Source: Sinorhizobium medicae
GTDB taxonomy: Bacteria; Pseudomonadota; Alphaproteobacteria; Rhizobiales; Rhizobiaceae
Length of the DNA: 64,000 nt
Assembly: GCF_007827695.1 (NCBI RefSeq)
Contig: NZ_VITA01000018.1
Location: 53,185 to 117,184, forward strand
Direction of reading: 5' to 3'
Shown: in pieces, positions 54,356 to 63,905 of the stretch
Numbering within the stretch: the first letter of the stretch is position 1
How the letters are laid out: the number at the start of each line of letters is the position of its first letter
Made by a program: the position numbers and the translations under genes
Notes under the pieces: model-generated
Databases searched by the model: none
The model's input: only the letters and a program-made list of their open reading frames with translations
What the model was told of the DNA's origin: nothing

Positions 54356-54547
54356 TTAGCAGGATGATTTCGCGGCCCTGTACTGTCCCGGCGCCGATCC
54401 CGTCTCTTTCAGGTGAGCGGCGCATCCGGGATCGCTGTCGATCGCGACGTAAAGCATGTGGGCGTTGGCAGCGAGAAAGACGGCCGCGGCGACAAGGCCC
54501 CACCAGCCTAGAAGCGACCTGCTTCGTCTGCCGGCAGCCTTCGTCAT
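54356..54547 (-). CDS. 63-aa single-helix protein between fixP and DUF2189 gene
   Basis: 63 aa. One membrane helix (LLGWWGLVAAAVFLAANAHMLY, here described as about residues 12-34), followed by a short outer part with two cysteines (DPGCAAHLK and the terminal KSSC). The ATG shares a base with the fixP stop (TGATG). No family recognised. Its position and topology suggest a small accessory subunit or assembly factor of this cbb3 oxidase. Confidence 0.6.
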   Translation of the reverse strand: MTKAAGRRSRSLLGWWGLVAAAVFLAANAHMLYVAIDSDPGCAAHLKETGSAPGQYRAAKSSC

Positions 54548-55428
54548 CACGGTTTCTCCACGCCCAGAGAGTTGACATAGAGCGCCAGAATTTTGATCTC
54601 CGCGGGCGTCAGCCGCTCATCCCATGTCGGCATGTGACCCTGGCGCCCGCCGTGGACGGACTCGATGATACTCTGCATCGTGCCGCCATAGATCCAGTAG
54701 GCGTCGGTCAGGTTCGGAGCGCCGACCTCCCGACTGCCTCTCGCGTCCTCGCCATGGCAGGCGGCGCAAGTCGTGAGGAACACTTCTCTGCCCGCCTCGA
54801 TACGGCCGATGTTTTCCGGCGTGGAGTATTCGGGATTGGTCAACGAATAGACATAGGCGGCGACGTCACGGACCTGGTTGCGTTCGAGCATCTGGTCACG
54901 TCCGAACGAGGGCATCTGAGCAACGCGGCTTTCGATATGCCGCGTGTTGATACCGACCCTGAGGGTCTGTTCGATATCCTCCGGTCCACCGCCCCAAAGC
55001 CAGTCATCGTCGGTTAGGTCCGGATAGTTGCTCCGGCCCTTTCCGTCGACGCCGTGGCAGACGGCGCAGTTGTCGCCGAACACCTGATGGCCGGTAGAGC
55101 GGACCGTCGCCATCAGCCCCTCGTCCGCCCTTATCTGCTCGTAGGAGAGCGTATCGATCCTCTTCTCCCAAACCGCCCTGGCTGCAGCCGCGGCGGCAAG
55201 CTTCTCTTCGACGACGTTCCGCTCGTCAATTCCGAGCAGGCCCTTGGTGTAGGTGGTGCCGAGCGGCCACGTCGGCAACAGCACCCACCAGAGGAGGGCG
55301 AAGACATGGGTGACGACCAGGAAAAGCAGCACTCCTCGGGGAACCGGCGTGTCGAGCTCCTTTATGCCGTTCCACTCATGTCCGGTGGTCTTTCTACCGC
55401 TGATCGGATCGACTTCCTCTACGTCCAT
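54547..55428 (-). CDS. fixP: cbb3 oxidase dihaem cytochrome c subunit FixP/CcoP
   Basis: 293 aa. N-terminal membrane helix (about 33-50), then two c-type haem sites, CAVCH at 121-125 and CAACH at 221-225, with methionine ligands in QMPSF and HMPTW. It passes electrons from cytochrome c to the catalytic subunit in microaerobic respiration. Starts inside the end of fixQ (10-nt overlap). Confidence 0.94.
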   Translation of the reverse strand: MDVEEVDPISGRKTTGHEWNGIKELDTPVPRGVLLFLVVTHVFALLWWVLLPTWPLGTTYTKGLLGIDERNVVEEKLAAAAAARAVWEKRIDTLSYEQIRADEGLMATVRSTGHQVFGDNCAVCHGVDGKGRSNYPDLTDDDWLWGGGPEDIEQTLRVGINTRHIESRVAQMPSFGRDQMLERNQVRDVAAYVYSLTNPEYSTPENIGRIEAGREVFLTTCAACHGEDARGSREVGAPNLTDAYWIYGGTMQSIIESVHGGRQGHMPTWDERLTPAEIKILALYVNSLGVEKP

Positions 55429-55589
55429 GGCTGGTCGTCCTTGTCGAGAATTCCCTTCTTGGCGCGATCGAAAAGCTCCCGGTTAGCCGGCCAGAACGTG
55501 TAGATGATGACGCAGATTGAGAATCCGATGAGATAGAAGAGCCCCCAGCTCTTCGCTGCCTCGACCAGTGTCGCGTGCGTCACGTCCAT
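55419..55589 (-). CDS. fixQ: cbb3 oxidase small subunit FixQ/CcoQ
   Basis: 56 aa, read directly from the minus strand: starts MDVTHATLVEAAKSWGLFYL, one membrane helix continuing to IIYTFWPANR, then FDRAKKGILDKDDQPW. This is the typical FixQ size and ending. Lies between fixO (21-nt gap) and fixP (10-nt overlap). Confidence 0.92.
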   Translation of the reverse strand: MDVTHATLVEAAKSWGLFYLIGFSICVIIYTFWPANRELFDRAKKGILDKDDQPWT

Positions 55590-55610
55590 GACGATTTATC
55601 CCTTTTTCGT

Positions 55611-56363
55611 TCAATCGCTTGGATCGGGTACCTGTTCCGGCGCTGCGGTGTTCTGGTATGCCGCCTTTGTCAGCCGTCCGAGGATCTGCAGATACGCGAC
55701 GAGTGCATCCATTTCCGTGACCCGTGTTGCGACCCCGTCGAAGGCGCTGACCTGGGTCTCCTCGCCATATCGTTCGGTGACGCCCGATGCCTGCTCGCTG
55801 TCGGGCACCGCCTGACCGAAAGCATCGCGTGCGGCGTTCTCTATCATTTCGTCGGTATAGGGCACGCCAACGCTTCGCTGCGCCGCCAGATGAGAGCCGA
55901 GATCGTCGAGGCGCAGCGGGGTTCGCGCCAACCAGGCATAGGCTGGCATGTTCGACTCCGGCACGACGTCCCGCGGGTTGGTGAGATGGGCTACGTGCCA
56001 GAAATCGGAATACTTGCCTCCTACCCTTGCGAGATCCGGTCCGGTTCGCTTCGATCCCCACAGCATCGGGTGGTCATATTTGGATTCGACCGCCAGCGAG
56101 AACGGGCCGTAGCGCTCGACCTCGTCGCGCAGCGTGCGGATCATCTGACTGTGGCAGGCATAGCAGCCCTCGCGGATATAGATGTTGCGGCCGGCGAGCT
56201 CCAGCGGCGTGTAGAGCCGCATGTCCTCGACGTCTTCGACGGTCTCGTCGATGGTGAACAGCGGAGCGATCTCCACGATGCCGCCGACACTGGCCGCCAG
56301 GATGATCGCCAGCACGAATCCGATCGCCGTCCGCTCGAGCTTTCGATGGATAAGTTCGCGCAT
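55611..56363 (-). CDS. fixO: cbb3 oxidase monohaem cytochrome c subunit FixO/CcoO
   Basis: 250 aa. N-terminal membrane anchor (about 12-32), haem site CYACH at 67-71 ([14 protein letters not shown]), then [20 protein letters not shown], a CcoO signature, and the NMPAYAWL methionine ligand region. Begins 4 nt after fixN. Confidence 0.94.
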   Translation of the reverse strand: MRELIHRKLERTAIGFVLAIILAASVGGIVEIAPLFTIDETVEDVEDMRLYTPLELAGRNIYIREGCYACHSQMIRTLRDEVERYGPFSLAVESKYDHPMLWGSKRTGPDLARVGGKYSDFWHVAHLTNPRDVVPESNMPAYAWLARTPLRLDDLGSHLAAQRSVGVPYTDEMIENAARDAFGQAVPDSEQASGVTERYGEETQVSAFDGVATRVTEMDALVAYLQILGRLTKAAYQNTAAPEQVPDPSD

Positions 56364-56367
56364 GTTC

Positions 56368-58023
56368 CTACTCCGCCGGTCCCGTTGCCGCGCCGTCCGC
56401 TAGATGCGCGGCAACCGGAACATCCTCGTGCCGCTCGGCCAGAGCGGGGACGCCGCGAACGGTCATCCAGATGTTGTAGGTGGCGACGACGGCTCCGATC
56501 AGGAACAGCAGGCCGCCAAAGGCGCGGGCGATATAGTAGGGGTACATCGCCACGAGTGAGTCCACGAAGGAATAGGCGAGCGTCCCCTCCCCGGTATAGG
56601 TCCGCCACATCAGACCTTGGATGATGCCCGAGTTCCACATTGCGAAGACGTAGATGACGGTGCCGGCGAAGGCGAGCCAGAAATGGACCTCGACGAGGGC
56701 CGCCGAATACATCCTCTCGCGCTTCCAGATCGCCGGCACGAGCGTGTAGAGCGACCCGTAGGTGATCAACGCCACCCAGCCCAGGGCCCCCGCATGGACA
56801 TGGCCGACAGTCCAGTCGGTGTAGTGCGACAGCGAATTGACGGGACGAACCGCGAGAAACGAGCCCTCGAAGGTCGAGAGGCCGTAGAAGAAGGCGGCCA
56901 TCATGATGAAGCGCAGCGTCGCGTCGTCACGAACCTTGTGCCATGCGCCGTTCAGCGTCAGCAGGGCGTTGCCGGCCGATGCCCATGAGGGAACCAGCAG
57001 CATTACCGAGAACGTCATTCCGAGGTTCTGTACCCAGTGCGGCAGGGCCGTGTAGTGAAGGTGGTGGGAGCCGGCCCACATGTAGAAAAAGGTTATGCCC
57101 CAGAAGCTGAGGATCGAAAGCCGGTAGGAAAAGATGGGCCGCTCGGCTCGTTTCGGCAGGTAATAGTAGAGCATCGCCAGGAAGCCTGCCGTCAGGAAGA
57201 AGGCGACCGCATTGTGCCCGTACCACCACTGCACCATCGAGTCCTGCACGCCCGGCCAGATCGTGTAGCTCTTGGCATGGCCGAGGGAGACCGGAACCGT
57301 AAGATTGTTGATGATGTGTAGGATCGCCACGACCACGATGAAGGCCAAGTAGTACCAGTTGGCGACGTAAATGTGAGGCTCCCTGCGGCGCGCCAGCGTA
57401 CGGATGTAAAGGACGAAATAGGTGACCCAGACGATAACGAGCCAGAGGTCGGCATACCATTCCGCCTCCGCATATTCCTTCGATTGCGTCACGCCCATGA
57501 AATAGCCGGTCACGGCCACGATGCAGAATAGATTGTAGCCGAACAGAACGAACCACGGGCTGAGTTGATCCGCCAGCCGGGCGCGCGAGGTCCTTTGAAC
57601 CACATGGAACGAGGTTGTGATCAGGGCGTTGCCGCCGAACCCAAAAATGACCCCGGTCGTGTGGGCGGGCCTGATCCGCCCGAAGCTCGCCCAGGCGGTG
57701 TCGAAATTGAGGCTAGGCCAGGCAAGCTGCGCCGCCGCCCAGACGCCGATGAACATGCCGAAGATCGCCCACAACAGCGTAAACCAGACGCCGACCTTGA
57801 TGGGATCGTCGTAATAGCGCGAGATTCGCGACGGGTCCGGAGGAGGTCCGAAAGAGCTGGACATGATGAGATACAGCAGGCCGAGGCTGTATAAGAGGAC
57901 GATAGCCCCATGTACCCCGATCGGATCGAACCGGCCTGCTGCCGCCATGGCAATGCCGACAATAGCCAGGACGAGCAATATTGCCGCGGCCAGATCCCGT
58001 TCGCGGGTCGTCAACTGTCCCAT
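56368..58023 (-). CDS. fixN: cbb3 oxidase catalytic subunit FixN/CcoN
   Basis: 551 aa, haem-copper oxidase subunit I with about twelve to fourteen membrane segments. Ligand histidines lie in [44 protein letters not shown] and [13 protein letters not shown]. This is the oxygen-reducing subunit of the high-affinity oxidase used in nodules and other low-oxygen sites. ATG 58023 follows GAGGGAGCGGCTTC; longer in-frame starts (58041, 58140) are less supported. I found no clear anaerobox in the 400 bp upstream. Confidence 0.94.
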   Translation of the reverse strand: MGQLTTRERDLAAAILLVLAIVGIAMAAAGRFDPIGVHGAIVLLYSLGLLYLIMSSSFGPPPDPSRISRYYDDPIKVGVWFTLLWAIFGMFIGVWAAAQLAWPSLNFDTAWASFGRIRPAHTTGVIFGFGGNALITTSFHVVQRTSRARLADQLSPWFVLFGYNLFCIVAVTGYFMGVTQSKEYAEAEWYADLWLVIVWVTYFVLYIRTLARRREPHIYVANWYYLAFIVVVAILHIINNLTVPVSLGHAKSYTIWPGVQDSMVQWWYGHNAVAFFLTAGFLAMLYYYLPKRAERPIFSYRLSILSFWGITFFYMWAGSHHLHYTALPHWVQNLGMTFSVMLLVPSWASAGNALLTLNGAWHKVRDDATLRFIMMAAFFYGLSTFEGSFLAVRPVNSLSHYTDWTVGHVHAGALGWVALITYGSLYTLVPAIWKRERMYSAALVEVHFWLAFAGTVIYVFAMWNSGIIQGLMWRTYTGEGTLAYSFVDSLVAMYPYYIARAFGGLLFLIGAVVATYNIWMTVRGVPALAERHEDVPVAAHLADGAATGPAE

Positions 58024-58424
58024 GAAGCCGCTCCCTCGCATGACAGCCCTGAAACGAGCATCTATCTCCCAGGGTAACAAATCAAGGCTTAGACCGATGT
58101 TTTGCCGATGCGCATCTATCCTTGTGGTTCGGTGCTCCAAGGTACGGCATATGGCTCCCAGTGCAACTGCAACAGAGCCTTATTTTTAAAACCTGTTAGA
58201 TCAAATGGGGCTGGCAATCTAAGCCGCGCTGGAGGAAAACGACCTGGACTTCGCTGCGCTCCTGAAGCCGGTGTCGACAGGGTCCGGAACAGCTCTTCAC
58301 CACCTTGGCGTCGACCCAGTTCCTTCGCTGGCACAGAATTTAGGAAGAAGCTCGAATGGGCTGATCACCGGGAGCACTATGAGGGGTAGATCCGCGGCGT
58401 GCCCGACGAGCGAAGAAGGTCGCA
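58024..58424. other. 401-bp gap upstream of fixN
   Basis: Between the Crp/Fnr gene end and fixN on the same strand. It must hold the fixN promoter if fixNOQP is not read through from fixGHIS. I see only half-sites resembling an Fnr box (ATCAA at 58200-58204 and 58080-58084), no full palindrome, and no convincing ORF. Confidence 0.5.
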
Positions 58425-59105
58425 TCAGAACCGCTCCAGCGCGTGCCTGTCGTGAATTTCGATCATCCGGCCTTTTACGATGACTCCGGACTGGCGCAGC
58501 GTCGAGAAGGCGCGGGACAGGGCTTCCGGGGCGACGCCAAGTTTCCCTGCAAGTATGTTCTTCTGGAACGGCAAGCGGAACGAGAAGCTTGTGTTGGTGC
58601 CGTTTGGACAATGGCTGAGGATGTAGCTTGCAACGCGCTGCGTAGCGGTGAGCAGACGATCTTGCGCGAGCATGTCTTCCGTCATTTTGCCTCGATGGCA
58701 GAGATGCTCAATGAAAGCCTGTGCCACATCGGGGTCTGCGGCCGCGATTTTGCGAAGCTTAGAACTGTCAATGCGCGCAATTACGGATGCTTCGGCAGCC
58801 TCCGCGCTGGCGGTGGCACGCCCTAGATAAATGGCGTTCTCGGCAAACATTTCGCCTTTTGACAACACGGCGACATCTGCCTCGCGCCGGTCTTTCCCAA
58901 CACGGTAGAGGCGGATCAGACCTGAAAGTACAAAGAACACGTCGCCGATGCTGTCGCCCTGGTGGAAGAGGACGTCGTGCTCCTCGTAGGTGGACAGCCT
59001 CGTCTCCTCGAGAATGGCCTCCACGGTGGAGCGCGGCAGCCGCACGAAGAAGCGCGAACCCAACAAAGTGGTCCAATCGCTCGAAGTCAATTGCAGTGTC
59101 TCCAT
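58425..59105 (-). CDS. Crp/Fnr-family regulator (FixK/Dnr-like)
   Basis: 226 aa. Cyclic-nucleotide-binding-like fold (HDVLFHQGDSIGDVFFVLSG; KGEMFAENAIYLG), dimer helix, and a C-terminal helix-turn-helix, NILAGKLGVAPEALSRAFS, with the E..SR contacts of Fnr-type proteins that read TTGAT boxes. The N-terminal cysteine cluster of Fe-S FNR is absent, so it is not a direct oxygen sensor of that kind. It lies 29 nt after fixS of the fixGHIS set, so it is probably co-expressed and controls anaeroboxes such as 63748-63761. Start may be ATG 59105 or GTG 59126. Confidence 0.82.
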   Translation of the reverse strand: METLQLTSSDWTTLLGSRFFVRLPRSTVEAILEETRLSTYEEHDVLFHQGDSIGDVFFVLSGLIRLYRVGKDRREADVAVLSKGEMFAENAIYLGRATASAEAAEASVIARIDSSKLRKIAAADPDVAQAFIEHLCHRGKMTEDMLAQDRLLTATQRVASYILSHCPNGTNTSFSFRLPFQKNILAGKLGVAPEALSRAFSTLRQSGVIVKGRMIEIHDRHALERF

Positions 59106-59134
59106 TGCGCATGTCCCAATAAACACCCACCAGT

Positions 59135-59341
59135 TTAGCCCTCTGTCGGTTTCGGTAAGTTGATCTTGGTCAAACAGCTAGCCTGGCTTGAGTCACCCTC
59201 CCCATCGCCGTCATCGAGTATGCGCCAGGACGCCCCGTCGAGGTCCTCGTATTGCCCGCTCTTGAGCGCCCACAGAAATGCGACGAGCCCCAGACCACCG
59301 AGACTGAGTGCGACCGGTATTAGGTAGATGAGGGTGTTCAT
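59135..59341 (-). CDS. fixS: cbb3 oxidase maturation protein FixS/CcoS (second copy)
   Basis: 68 aa. Membrane helix LIPVALSLGGLGLVAFLWAL followed by KSGQYEDLDGASWRIL. ATG overlaps the fixI stop (ATGA). Related to but clearly different from the copy at 50992, so the two fix sets are old paralogues rather than a fresh duplication. Confidence 0.9.
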   Translation of the reverse strand: MNTLIYLIPVALSLGGLGLVAFLWALKSGQYEDLDGASWRILDDGDGEGDSSQASCLTKINLPKPTEG

Positions 59342-61611
59342 GAGGTCACCGCCCCTGATTGGATCAATGCGGCTGCTTTCGCGACCTTACCGGCAGCAAG
59401 GGTTCGCTTCAGTCTCAGAGCATTGAAGACTACCACTAGCGACGAGGTGGACATCGCTACAGCGGCAATGAGCGGAGTCGCGTAACCAAGAATTGCGATT
59501 GGTACGGCGATGACGTTGTAGCCGATGGCGAGCGCGAAGTTCTGCCGGATAAGTCGGCCGGCATGTCGCGAAGTCTCGATGGCGAAGGGAACTGCCGAAA
59601 GCGGCTCATGCATGAAGACGAAGTCGGCGGCCTGGCGTCCGACATCGGCGGCAGTCGCCGGAGCCATGGAAACATGCGCTGCACGCAGAACGGGCGCGTC
59701 GTTTATGCCGTCCCCCACTACCAGTGCCTTGTGACCTGCCTCGGCGGCAGCGTCGCATGCCTTGACCTTTTCGCGTGGCGAGAGGTCGCCATGCCAATTC
59801 GAAATCCCCAAGCTGCCGGCGAGGGCCGCCACCACGGGTTCCCGATCGCCGGACAGGATTCCGGTCGCAATGTCCAGTCGGGCAAGGGCTTCGATCGATT
59901 CGCGCGAAGCCGGGCGCGGCCGGTCCTCGAACCGAAAGCAGGCAAGCTCGCGAAAATCCAACGACAGGATTGCCTGCGATTGTCCGCCGTCAGAGCCCGG
60001 ATTGCCGACCGCAAAATTGCGGCTCCCGAGCCGGTAGACGCCGTCCTCGGTTTTCACTTCGATGCCCGCGCCGGGAATTTCCCGGATGCCGCCGGCAAGC
60101 GGCGAGACTGCCCGTGCCGAATTCTGAATCGCTACTGCGATCGGATGGCGCGAATGCAACGCGATAGCCGCCGCCTTCGCGAGCCGACAAGGTGCGATCT
60201 CGTGCGCATTCACGAGCCGCGGTCTGCCGATGGTCAGCGTGCCGGTCTTATCGAGGAGCACCATGTCGATCTCGGCGAGACGCTCCATTGCCGAGCCATC
60301 CTTGACCATCACCCCGCCCTGGAATAGCCGACCGGCTGCAACGACCTGGACGACCGGAACGGCAAGACCGAGTGCGCAGGGGCATGTGATGATGAGCACC
60401 GCCACCGCGATCAGCAGGGCATGGCGGACATCTCCCTCCACCAGCATCCAGCCGACGAAGGTCAGAAGCGCCAGCAGATGGACGGCGGGCGAATAAAAGC
60501 GAGCGGCGCGGTCGGCGATACGTCGGTAGCGCGCCCTCCCCCCCTCGGCAGCCTCCATCATTCCGATGATTTCGGCGATGAACGAATCGCGCGCCGCGGC
60601 GGTCGCCTCCAGCGTCAGCGGACCCGTAAGGTTGAGCGTGCCGGCCTGAACCGTATCCCCTGTGGCGACCACCGCCGGCGAGCTCTCGCCGTTGACCACG
60701 GACCGATCGATATCGCTCGTCCCGTACACCACCCGTCCATCGACGGGGATACGCTCGCCAGCAGCGACGATCAGGCGTTCACCTGGCTTGATCTCGTCGA
60801 CGGCGCGGTACTCGCGCGAGCCATCCGGATGAACGACGGTGGCCCCGCGTGGCGACAGGCGTGCGAGACCGCTGATCGCCGTTCGTGCACGGCCCCTCAT
60901 CATGTGATCAAGCGTTCTGCCGATCAGCAGGAAAAACAGCAAGGTCACGGATGCATCGAACCAGGCATGTTCGCCATGACCGATCGTCTCGTGGAGCGAC
61001 ATGCCATAGGAAAGGCTGACGGCGAGCGCGATCGGCACATCCATGTTGGTTCGCCCGTGGCGAACGGCGTTCCATGCCGACTTGTAGAAAAAGCGGCCAG
61101 CATAGATCAGCGCCGGTCCGGCGATAAGCGCCGAGATCCAATGAAAGAGATCGCGGGTGGCCGCATCTGCCCCGGACCAGACTGACACGGAGAGCAGCAT
61201 AATATTGGTCGCGGCGAAGCCGGAAACGGCGACCGCGAGGATCAACTGCTTCAGCAGGTCGTCGCCTTCCTCCCCGCCGGGCGAAAAGAGGTGTGTCTGA
61301 TATCCACGCTCGGCGATGGCATGCAAGAAATCACAAGGATCGGTCCGACGACCGCCGACCTCCTCTTTCCAGACGATTGAAACGCGACGGGAGGAGAGGT
61401 TGACGCGGGCGCGTTCGACTTCGGGCTTGGTGCGCAGCGCTCCTTCGATCGTGGCGATGCAGGCGCCGCAATATGCGCCGGGGACGCTTAGCTCCGTCTG
61501 GCGCAACCCGCCTCCGAGGTCCCGGCTCGCAAGCCAAAGTTCCTCGGACGCGGGCGACGCCTGCCTTCCTTCGGCAACCATGGTTGCCGCACCAACGGCG
61601 CAGCAGCTCAT
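59338..61611 (-). CDS. fixI: copper P1B-type ATPase FixI/CcoI (second copy)
   Basis: 757 aa. MSCC start, heavy-metal domain with C48/C51 (YCGAC), membrane ITCPCALG, phosphorylation site LLDKTGTLTIG and VVGDGINDAPVL. Same length and layout as the copy at 51252 but many substitutions. ATG overlaps the fixH stop. Part of the classical fixGHIS order. Confidence 0.93.
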   Translation of the reverse strand: MSCCAVGAATMVAEGRQASPASEELWLASRDLGGGLRQTELSVPGAYCGACIATIEGALRTKPEVERARVNLSSRRVSIVWKEEVGGRRTDPCDFLHAIAERGYQTHLFSPGGEEGDDLLKQLILAVAVSGFAATNIMLLSVSVWSGADAATRDLFHWISALIAGPALIYAGRFFYKSAWNAVRHGRTNMDVPIALAVSLSYGMSLHETIGHGEHAWFDASVTLLFFLLIGRTLDHMMRGRARTAISGLARLSPRGATVVHPDGSREYRAVDEIKPGERLIVAAGERIPVDGRVVYGTSDIDRSVVNGESSPAVVATGDTVQAGTLNLTGPLTLEATAAARDSFIAEIIGMMEAAEGGRARYRRIADRAARFYSPAVHLLALLTFVGWMLVEGDVRHALLIAVAVLIITCPCALGLAVPVVQVVAAGRLFQGGVMVKDGSAMERLAEIDMVLLDKTGTLTIGRPRLVNAHEIAPCRLAKAAAIALHSRHPIAVAIQNSARAVSPLAGGIREIPGAGIEVKTEDGVYRLGSRNFAVGNPGSDGGQSQAILSLDFRELACFRFEDRPRPASRESIEALARLDIATGILSGDREPVVAALAGSLGISNWHGDLSPREKVKACDAAAEAGHKALVVGDGINDAPVLRAAHVSMAPATAADVGRQAADFVFMHEPLSAVPFAIETSRHAGRLIRQNFALAIGYNVIAVPIAILGYATPLIAAVAMSTSSLVVVFNALRLKRTLAAGKVAKAAALIQSGAVTS

Positions 61612-62111
61612 TTGTCTCTTCCCTCTGCGATGAAGCGTACAGTGTGACGGTGGACCACCGCATCCCCCTCCATGGCCGTCATGGCGGCGATCCATTGACC
61701 GGCCCGCAGCTCTTCACCCAAAACAAAAACGCCCTCGCCCCGAGGGTGGAGCTCGACGCGAAGGTCCTCATGCTCCTCAACCGGTCGTTTGAAAACGGCG
61801 ATAACCTTGTCGATTTGTCGCTCCGGTTCTCCGTTGCGGGTAAGGACGTAGCGGACTGCGTCGCGTCCGGCCGTTAGCCGCCCCTTGATGCCGCTGGCCT
61901 GAAAGGCGCGACCCTCGGCTACCTTGCCGTTGAACTGCTGGCTAGCGATATACGTGTTCTCTACGACAAGGCCGCTCCAGCTTCGGCTTGCGTTCCAGGC
62001 CATGACGAGGTTGACGGAGATGATGGTGCCGAAGAAGAGGCTCATGACCGCCACCATGTGCCAACCGGTGAATCCGCGCTCCGGACTGCACTGTTTCGTT
62101 GCCGTGCTCAT
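61608..62111 (-). CDS. fixH: cbb3 oxidase assembly protein FixH/CcoH
   Basis: 167 aa. N-terminal membrane helix (about 18-40, HMVAVMSLFFGTIISVNLVM) and a periplasmic domain with the FixH-type SWSGLVVENTYIASQQFNGK. It helps assemble the oxidase, apparently with FixI. ATG overlaps the fixG stop (ATGA), and its own stop overlaps fixI. Confidence 0.9.
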   Translation of the reverse strand: MSTATKQCSPERGFTGWHMVAVMSLFFGTIISVNLVMAWNASRSWSGLVVENTYIASQQFNGKVAEGRAFQASGIKGRLTAGRDAVRYVLTRNGEPERQIDKVIAVFKRPVEEHEDLRVELHPRGEGVFVLGEELRAGQWIAAMTAMEGDAVVHRHTVRFIAEGRDK

Positions 62112-63682
62112 CGTCTTGCTGCTCCCGGTAGATTGAAATTGGCCTGATACACATCGCGTTCGTGGCTGGACGGATCCTCCGCGATGAGGGAGAAGCCCTC
62201 TTCAGCCTCGGCGAATCTGCCTTTCGGCAAAGTGACGAAGACTTTGAGCGAGGTGACCTTGTCCGGCTCGACTCCGATGGTGATGCTGCGTCCATCGTCC
62301 GTTGCCTGTCCGGCCATGCGTATGGTGGCGGCGGGCATACCCTCGATCGTCAGGCTGATGGTGCGCTGTTTTGGGATCATGTTGAGAAGCTTGACCATGT
62401 AGCCGTTGCGCACCGAGCCGTCGGATTCGACGACGAACTGAGGGTTGCGGTCGTGCAGGACGTTCAGCTCCAGCCGGTCGCGCGCCAGCAGGCCGAAAAG
62501 AAGACCGAGTCCGACAATCGCCCAGATGCCGAAATAGACGAGAACGCGGGGCCGGAAGACGATGCGGCAGTTGAGATGCCTCACCTTGTCACGGAAAGCG
62601 CCATCGGCGTCGCGCACGCGGCTCGGATCGATCGCCGCGGTCGTGCCGCTCGTCGCGAGAGCTATGTTGGCGGCATAGTCGCTGAACGTCGCGTATGAGA
62701 TTAGCCCCTGCTCGCGGCCGAGCTTATCCATCACGCCGTCGCAGGCGTCGATGCAGAGCGCGCAGGTGATGCACTCGAGCTGCTGGCCGTCGCGGATGTC
62801 GATTCCCATTGGACAGACGGCGACGCAGGCGTTGCAGTCGACGCAATCTCCGACGACCTCGCCGGCCGCAGCCGATTTTTTCGCATGCCGCGAGCGCGGC
62901 TCCCCCCGCCAGTCGTTATAGGTGACGACGAGCGAGTTCTCGTCCAGCATGGCCGCCTGGATGCGCGGCCATGGGCACATGTAGGTGCAGACCTGCTCCC
63001 GCATCAGTCCGCCGAAGACGTAGGTCGTAGCAGTCAGGATGCCGATCGTGCTATAGGCGACCGGCGGCGAGTCGAGTGCGACCAAACTCACCAACAGCGA
63101 CGGCGCGTCGGCGAAATAGAATATCCACGCGCCGCCGGTCGCAACACCGATCGCCAGCCATATGGCATGCTTGGCCACGCGCTTACGGATCTTGTCGAGG
63201 CTCCACGGTGCGGCGTCTAGGCGCATGCGCGCGTTGCGGTCGCCCTCGATGAAGCGCTCGACGACGAGGAAGAGATCGACCCAGACGGTCTGCGGGCAAG
63301 CGTAGCCGCACCAAGCCCGCCCGACCGCAGAGGTCACGAGGAAAAGCCCGAAGCCTGCCATCACCAGAAGCCCCGCGACGAAGAAGAATTCCTGCGGCCA
63401 AATTTCTATGAAGAAGAAATAGAAGCGCCGGGAATCGAGGTCGATAAGGACTGCCTGATCCGGCGCATGCGCCCCGCGGTCCCAGCGGATCCATGGCGTC
63501 AGATAGTAGACGCCGAGCGTCATCAGCATCAATAGCCACTTGAACCGGCGAAAGCGGCCCTCGGCCCGCTTCGGGAAGATCTTCCGGCGCTTCTCGTAGA
63601 GCGGCCCTCGCACGCGGGCGGAATTGACCGCTTCGGCGTCGAGGCGTTCGACTGGATCTTTGGTTATCGGCTGGTGGAGCAT
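62108..63682 (-). CDS. fixG: cbb3 oxidase accessory ferredoxin-like protein FixG/CcoG
   Basis: 524 aa. Several N-terminal membrane segments, a polyferredoxin region with two [4Fe-4S] motifs near 275-310 (CVDCNACVAVCPMGID; CITCALCIDACD), and an Ig-like C-terminal domain. CcoG reduces copper for oxidase assembly in characterised bacteria. First gene of fixGHIS-crp, with an anaerobox 66 bp upstream. No strong ribosome site at ATG 63682. Confidence 0.94.
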   Translation of the reverse strand: MLHQPITKDPVERLDAEAVNSARVRGPLYEKRRKIFPKRAEGRFRRFKWLLMLMTLGVYYLTPWIRWDRGAHAPDQAVLIDLDSRRFYFFFIEIWPQEFFFVAGLLVMAGFGLFLVTSAVGRAWCGYACPQTVWVDLFLVVERFIEGDRNARMRLDAAPWSLDKIRKRVAKHAIWLAIGVATGGAWIFYFADAPSLLVSLVALDSPPVAYSTIGILTATTYVFGGLMREQVCTYMCPWPRIQAAMLDENSLVVTYNDWRGEPRSRHAKKSAAAGEVVGDCVDCNACVAVCPMGIDIRDGQQLECITCALCIDACDGVMDKLGREQGLISYATFSDYAANIALATSGTTAAIDPSRVRDADGAFRDKVRHLNCRIVFRPRVLVYFGIWAIVGLGLLFGLLARDRLELNVLHDRNPQFVVESDGSVRNGYMVKLLNMIPKQRTISLTIEGMPAATIRMAGQATDDGRSITIGVEPDKVTSLKVFVTLPKGRFAEAEEGFSLIAEDPSSHERDVYQANFNLPGAARR

Positions 63683-63747
63683 GCAGGCAGGTCCCGGCGA
63701 TAGTTTCCCTTGTGAGACGAATTTTGCCGATGTGCACTCCGGTCACC

Positions 63748-63761
63748 TTGATCTGCGTCAA
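63748..63761 (-). promoter_or_regulatory. anaerobox (Fnr/FixK site) upstream of fixG
   Basis: TTGATCTGCGTCAA fits TTGAT-N4-RTCAA exactly. It lies 66 bp before fixG in the gap after fixP, so low-oxygen activation of fixGHIS and the Crp/Fnr gene is expected. Confidence 0.8.
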
Positions 63762-63905
63762 GTACGCGCGGGATGCCCCAGCTGTGGAGCGACACCCATA
63801 GGGCGTTGAAGGGAGCGGTTGCTCCCTTCACGAACGAAATCTGGCCACGCCTGCCCGTGACCAGGAATCGGCCGCGCGGGTGCACGGCCGATTGATCGAG
63901 GGCCT

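Noticed and set aside
58080..58204. Fnr boxes upstream of fixN
   Set aside because: Only single ATCAA half-sites; the paired half-site four bases away does not match.
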